Positions 44,896-48,363 of a stretch of DNA of 48,363 nucleotides are shown one piece after another (position 1 is the stretch's first letter; every line of letters starts with the position of its first letter). The DNA comes from Caldithrix sp. Its GTDB lineage: Bacteria; Zhuqueibacterota; Zhuqueibacteria; Thermofontimicrobiales; Sulfurfontimicrobiaceae. The DNA is taken from positions 1 through 48,363 of the forward strand of contig DYKB01000054.1 in NCBI GenBank assembly GCA_020722815.1. The letters are read 5' to 3'. Under the pieces are notes generated by a model. That model searched no databases and was not told the DNA's origin. It saw only the letters and a program-made list of their open reading frames with translations. The position numbers and the translations under genes were made by a program.

Positions 44896-45441
44896 TCTGA
44901 ATCATTCACAGGAATTTTTCAAGAATGTCGCGTCTAAACAATTCATCCAATTCCATCGAACTTTGTTTAAAACCTGAACTTCATATCCAGGAACAGCATA
45001 TTTTTCTGACAGAATAATTTTTCGATTTTTAAATAATCCATGTTCAGCCTTCACTGGATGCCTGACAAAAATAGCTTGAAGTCGTGTCCATATTTTTGTG
45101 AAAATGGAAATTTTCTGCCAATTATTTTCCATTTTTCCCGTCCGGTACATAACCCCAAAATCACACTTTTACCCACCCATCAAGGACTCTTCCCTTACTC
45201 ATCCTTTTAGACAGGATAACAGGATTGACAGTAAAATTTTTTTGAGTAATTTGATCAGTTTAAAAAGCCAAATCATGTAAATCCTGAATATCCTGTTATC
45301 CTGTCCTATAATTTTTATAAAAACCCTCCGATTAATTACAGAATTTTTCATTGATCGTAAACCTTTTCCCCACACCACTGGTCTAATAAAATAAGAACAG
45401 ACAAAAATGGAACACCCAATTCCCGCAGGAGAAGCAAACGT
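44896..45441. repeat. Spacer with GACAGGATAACAGGAT inverted repeat
   Basis: GACAGGATAACAGGAT (45210-45225) is matched by its exact complement at 45290-45305, bracketing a 64-nt AT-rich centre. Repeats of the AACAGGATTxACAGGAT class are common in environmental bacteria. A weaker relative of the class appears near 5015-5035. The minus-strand 82-residue frame at 44902-45150 (with VRHPVKAEHGLF and SEKYAVPGYEVQVL) has some protein character, but an in-frame stop lies just upstream and I cannot identify it. The sigma-factor promoter should lie here. Confidence 0.55.
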
Positions 45442-45988
45442 TTGCTGATCGAACTGAAAAATGAAAATGAGATAGTAAAACGCTGTCAGGCCGGCGATAT
45501 CGACGCGTATCAGCAAATTTATGTGCGCTATTCGCCAATGCTGCTGCAAACCGCTTTAAGATTACTGGGCAATCAGCCGGATGCCGAAGACGCTGTTCAG
45601 ACCGCATTTTTAAAACTCTATCGCTATATTCATAAATTTCAGTTTAGCTCAAAACTCAGCACCTATCTGTATCGAATCCTGCTCAATGTCGGTTTTAACG
45701 ATTTAAAAAAAACGTAAAAAAGACCAGCATGACGCCCTGGAAAATGTAAATTTAAAAGAGAATCCGCAACACGATTTAAAAATTAACCTGGAAGCGGCCA
45801 TTACAAAACTTCCTGAAAAAATGCGTATCGGTTTCACGCTTTTTGCCATTCAGGGATTTAAGCAGGAAGAGATTGCGGAAATGCTAAAATTAAGTGTCGG
45901 GACGATTAAAGCCAATATCTTTCAGGCGAAAGCGCGTTTAAAATCGGCATTAAAGGACCTGGAGGTTCATAGCAATGACAACCTGTAA
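45442..45988 (+). CDS. ECF-type RNA polymerase sigma factor with an A8-run frameshift
   Basis: About 181 residues if the frame is restored. It starts at TTG 45442 behind AGGAG. Region 2 has AGDIDAYQQIYVRYSPMLLQTALR and EDAVQTAFLKLYRY (residues about 15-60). The frame hits TAA at 45715 just after a run of eight A (45705-45712). Reading one base later restores KKRKKDQHD, the region 3-4 linker and region 4: LPEKMRIGFTLFAIQGFKQEEIAEMLKLSVGTIKANIFQAKARLK. The restored protein ends at 45988, overlapping the anti-sigma gene by 14 nt, so the coupling is preserved. Transcriptional slippage on the A-run could supply the full protein; a sequencing error or a dying gene is equally possible. Confidence 0.75.
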
Positions 45989-46601
45989 TCAATTCAAAAA
46001 ATATGAACTCGGGAAAATTTCTGAGGACAATTTTCAAAAACATCTGAAAACCTGTTCGGAATGCCAAAATTTGATGGCAGAAGATGCTAAATTGATAGCG
46101 TTAGCACAGGAATTGGATCAACCGGTTTTCGCACCCCATCTCTGGGAGCGAATTGAGGCGGATTTAATAGCCGATAAGTCTATTGAAAAGAAAAATGCAA
46201 CCCGAAATCCCCGAACGCGCATTTGGTACATTTTAAGGATTGCAGCGGTTTTTCTGCTTATTTTTGGTGCTGGTTATCTTTCTCGTTATTTTTATGAGTC
46301 GAAAGAACCTAAACTGCTTTCTGATGCCACAATCGAAAAGATTGAATCCAGAGAGCAGGAATACATTCAGGCGATTACTGAACTTGAAGATCAGGCCGAT
46401 TCCAAAATGAGCCAGATGGATCTGGATCTCATGTTACTCTATCGGGACCGGCTGGAGACAATCGATATCCAGATTCGTCGTTGTAAAGAAGAATTGGCGC
46501 ATAATCCCGCAAATGCTCACCTAAGACGCTATCTTTTAGCGGCCTTACAGGATAAAAAGGCAACTTTGATGGAAATGTTAAAATTTGAAATGCAGGGATG
46601 A
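45975..46601 (+). CDS. Zinc-finger-type anti-sigma factor with one membrane helix
   Basis: A 208-residue membrane protein. The N-terminal zf-HC2-like site is HLKTCSECQ (His24, Cys28, Cys31), the fold that holds an ECF sigma factor in the cytoplasm. A single membrane helix follows (WYILRIAAVFLLIFGAGYL, about 83-101). The outer part is a long coiled coil (about 110-208: EQEYIQAITELEDQADSKMSQMDLDL and onward). It starts within the end of the sigma gene. Release of the sigma factor normally follows sensing by the outer part. The next gene, the beta-helix protein, starts 50 nt downstream and is the natural co-regulated partner. Confidence 0.82.
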   Translation: MTTCNQFKKYELGKISEDNFQKHLKTCSECQNLMAEDAKLIALAQELDQPVFAPHLWERIEADLIADKSIEKKNATRNPRTRIWYILRIAAVFLLIFGAGYLSRYFYESKEPKLLSDATIEKIESREQEYIQAITELEDQADSKMSQMDLDLMLLYRDRLETIDIQIRRCKEELAHNPANAHLRRYLLAALQDKKATLMEMLKFEMQG

Positions 46602-46650
46602 TTGCAAACAAAACGCTTAATTTAACTTTTACATTATAAGGAACACCATT

Positions 46651-48294
46651 ATGGAAAAAAACAATTATTGTCTTTTAACATGGATTATATTATATTTATC
46701 AATCCAAACGATGAGTGGCGAAGCCTCATCCGCTTTTCCCGACGCTACCAAAAGTAAAACTTATACCCGGCAAATCACTTCTGCATCGGAAAAATGCCTC
46801 TATATCTATGACGCCCGCGCCGATATCCGAATTGAAGGCACCGAAGGCAATGAAATTATTGCCAAAGCGCTGGTTGAAGTTAAAAATTCCGATGCGGATG
46901 AACTCGATCAGTTTCTGACACAGATCAAAATGACGCTCGAACCCTATCGGGATGGTTTTCGGCTCAAATTTGAAAATCCCCAGAATGCAAAAACGACGGA
47001 TACTTATAGTTTATTGGACTTTATATTCGGCAATAGTAATCGTTCGATTTCAATTTCGATTAATCTCGATATCAAAGTGCCACTGAAGCAATCACTGGTG
47101 ATTGAAAATAAATATGGTGATCTGGATATCAGCCATGTTATTGGTGATTTCAATCTCAACAATAGTTCTGGCGAAGTGTCAATCACTGCCTGCGGGGGAA
47201 GTTCGACCATCGAAAATAGCTATGCCAGAGTTGATATTAAAGATTTTAAGGGGCCGGTGAATATTAATAATAGTAGTGGCGAAGTTGCACTTGAAAACAT
47301 TGACGGCAATGCACAGATCACAAATGGTTATAAGCCAATATCATTTAAAAATATCGGCGGGACCCTCATTGTGCAATCGAGCAGCAGTGATGTACGCGGT
47401 TCATTTATTCATAAAGATTGTGAAATTACAACATCATTTAAGGATATTAATGTTCAGGAAGTCCGCGGCTCGTTAAAAATTAATGGTTCCGGTTGCACAA
47501 TCAATGCGATTTGTATTCAAAAAGACCTGGAAATTGAATCCAGTTATAAACCTGTCACGGTGGATAGTGTGGGCGGCAATTTAAAAATAAATTCAAAATC
47601 CGCAGCCATCACCGCCAAAAATATTGCTAATGATGCATCGATTACATCCTCCTATCAAAAAGTGCTCATTGAAAATGTGGGCGGCGTGTTGGAGGTGAAT
47701 AGTCCGTCTTCCGATATAACTGTATTTAAAGCCGGAAAAGATGTCACCATCCATTCTTCCTATAAAGATATCAATGTCAAAGAGGTGGGGGGAAAGCTGA
47801 CGATTCAATCGGGTTCAAGTAATGTCACTGTTGAAAATGTCAAATCAGATGCGACCATCAATTCGTCTTATAAATCAATTCAGGTGAAAAATATCGGTGG
47901 TTCGCTGACCATTGATGGTGGCTCCTCCAGTGTTATTGCTGAGGGCGTTGCTGGCGACCTTTCCGTCACAAATTCATATAAATATGTGATTATCAAAGGG
48001 ACTTCCGGCTCGATTGTGGTGAACGGCCAGAGCAGTCCCATTGAAGTGACACAAATTAAATCATTACCCAAAACCGGGAAGATCGAAATCATCACCAGTT
48101 ATAAACCAATTACGCTCGAGCTGCCGGATAATCCGGATGTTGAAATTTATGCATCCTATCAATATGGAAAGCTCTATTCTGATTTTCCTGTATATGTCAA
48201 TAAAGAGGATGAAATTCAGGCGAAAATAGGAAAAGGGATCATTCCGATAAAATTAATCACCAGTTCTGATATTAAGATAAAAAAAGCGAATTGA
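46651..48294 (+). CDS. Exported DUF4097-like beta-helix protein with 36-residue repeats
   Basis: A 547-residue exported protein (signal about 1-25). Residues 30-150 are a beta-rich head (YDARADIRIEGTEGNEII, ISISINLDIKVPLKQ). Residues 153-440 are eight 36-residue units without any insertion, each of the form SSYKxIxVxxVGGxLxIxSxSSxVxxxxVxxDxxI. A partial ninth and a cap follow (TSYKPITLELPDNPDVEIYASYQYG). This is the adhesin-like DUF4097 pattern, a stacked right-handed beta-helix or solenoid. Function in the family is unsettled; a scaffold or sensor of the envelope is likely. It follows the sigma/anti-sigma pair, so it is probably made under their control. No peptidase or ligand motif is seen. 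The gene lies intact before the terminal repeat. Confidence 0.85.
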   Translation: MEKNNYCLLTWIILYLSIQTMSGEASSAFPDATKSKTYTRQITSASEKCLYIYDARADIRIEGTEGNEIIAKALVEVKNSDADELDQFLTQIKMTLEPYRDGFRLKFENPQNAKTTDTYSLLDFIFGNSNRSISISINLDIKVPLKQSLVIENKYGDLDISHVIGDFNLNNSSGEVSITACGGSSTIENSYARVDIKDFKGPVNINNSSGEVALENIDGNAQITNGYKPISFKNIGGTLIVQSSSSDVRGSFIHKDCEITTSFKDINVQEVRGSLKINGSGCTINAICIQKDLEIESSYKPVTVDSVGGNLKINSKSAAITAKNIANDASITSSYQKVLIENVGGVLEVNSPSSDITVFKAGKDVTIHSSYKDINVKEVGGKLTIQSGSSNVTVENVKSDATINSSYKSIQVKNIGGSLTIDGGSSSVIAEGVAGDLSVTNSYKYVIIKGTSGSIVVNGQSSPIEVTQIKSLPKTGKIEIITSYKPITLELPDNPDVEIYASYQYGKLYSDFPVYVNKEDEIQAKIGKGIIPIKLITSSDIKIKKAN

Positions 48295-48316
48295 TGAAGT
48301 GATACATGAAATCAGA

Positions 48317-48363
48317 ACCTCGTTCCCACGCTCCGGCGTGGGAATGCATCCCCGGTCGCTTCG
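48317..48363. repeat. Right-edge copy of the TCCCACGC palindromic repeat
   Basis: CGTTCCCACGCTCCGGCGTGGGAATGCAT at about 48319-48347 is the first palindrome of the repeat unit seen at 921, 1104 and 1318, and the CATCGCTTCG-like text at the very end continues the unit beyond the window. The 46-kb interval between the left array and this copy contains no other full unit. Confidence 0.8.

Noticed and set aside
44902..45150. An 82-codon minus-strand frame
   Set aside because: Some protein-like text, but an in-frame stop lies just upstream, no ribosome site is visible and no family is recognised; left as a possible remnant.
1..48363. tRNA, rRNA, CRISPR array, prophage genes or transposase genes
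   Set aside because: Scanned by eye on both strands in gaps; no cloverleaf with a plausible anticodon arm, no regularly spaced identical repeats with unique spacers and no transposase or integrase motif were found.

Overview
The window looks like a chromosomal piece of a Gram-negative, AT-leaning bacterium of the FCB / Calditrichota / KSB1 type. This placement is an inference. It rests on WaaA (a Kdo transferase of LPS synthesis), an RND pump with its adaptor, a secreted protein ending in a type IX secretion-like tail with an FPNPFNPET motif, a DUF3078 outer-membrane protein, Roadblock and V4R proteins, a SUMF1-type lipoprotein and an archaeal/eukaryal-type ProRS. I see no rRNA, tRNA, CRISPR array, phage module or transposase.

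Layout. 1-1500: a PIN toxin/antitoxin-like pair inside a dispersed palindromic repeat that reappears at the far right end. 1527-6343: an RND permease and its periplasmic adaptor, separated by a MITE-like element. 6944-8117: a frameshifted beta-propeller gene. 8583-9893: a YkvA-like protein and a pseudo-receiver/anti-sigma-kinase fusion. 10062-13966 (minus): a large secreted sorting-domain protein and a DUF3078 protein. 14882-20749 (minus): a compact run of CNNM/CorC protein, YigZ, a SerB-like/SerA fusion, Nudix and a GPH sugar symporter. 21578-29098 (plus): Tat-exported Gfo/Idh/MocA oxidoreductase, SpeD, acyl-CoA thioesterase, ProRS, an unknown envelope protein and WaaA. 29177-35715: Roadblock protein, very AT-rich gap, divergent KamA-family radical SAM enzyme, luciferase-like flavin oxidoreductase, V4R-Roadblock protein and a small helical protein. 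36221-38864: overlapping argG-argH. 38964-48294: methyltransferase, a SUMF1 lipoprotein gene with three in-frame stops, a TIGR01212 radical SAM protein, a small nonsense-interrupted gene, a 21-bp minisatellite, and an ECF sigma / anti-sigma / 36-residue-repeat beta-helix operon.

Several threads recur. The intergenic space is crowded with short non-coding mobile-element-like repeats of about 150-160 bp, some with clean terminal inverted repeats and target-site duplications. Gene decay is concentrated at 6.9-8.1 kb and 40-46 kb: two single-base deletions in the propeller gene, three nonsense codons in the SUMF1 gene, one in a small gene, and an A8-run frameshift in the sigma factor. The strongest biological leads are the KamA-like enzyme whose substrate-binding residues do not match lysine 2,3-aminomutase and its Roadblock/V4R/LLM neighbourhood, the pseudo-receiver coupled to a HATPase domain, and the sigma/anti-sigma/beta-helix unit. 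All functions are read from motifs and family knowledge; no database search was possible.
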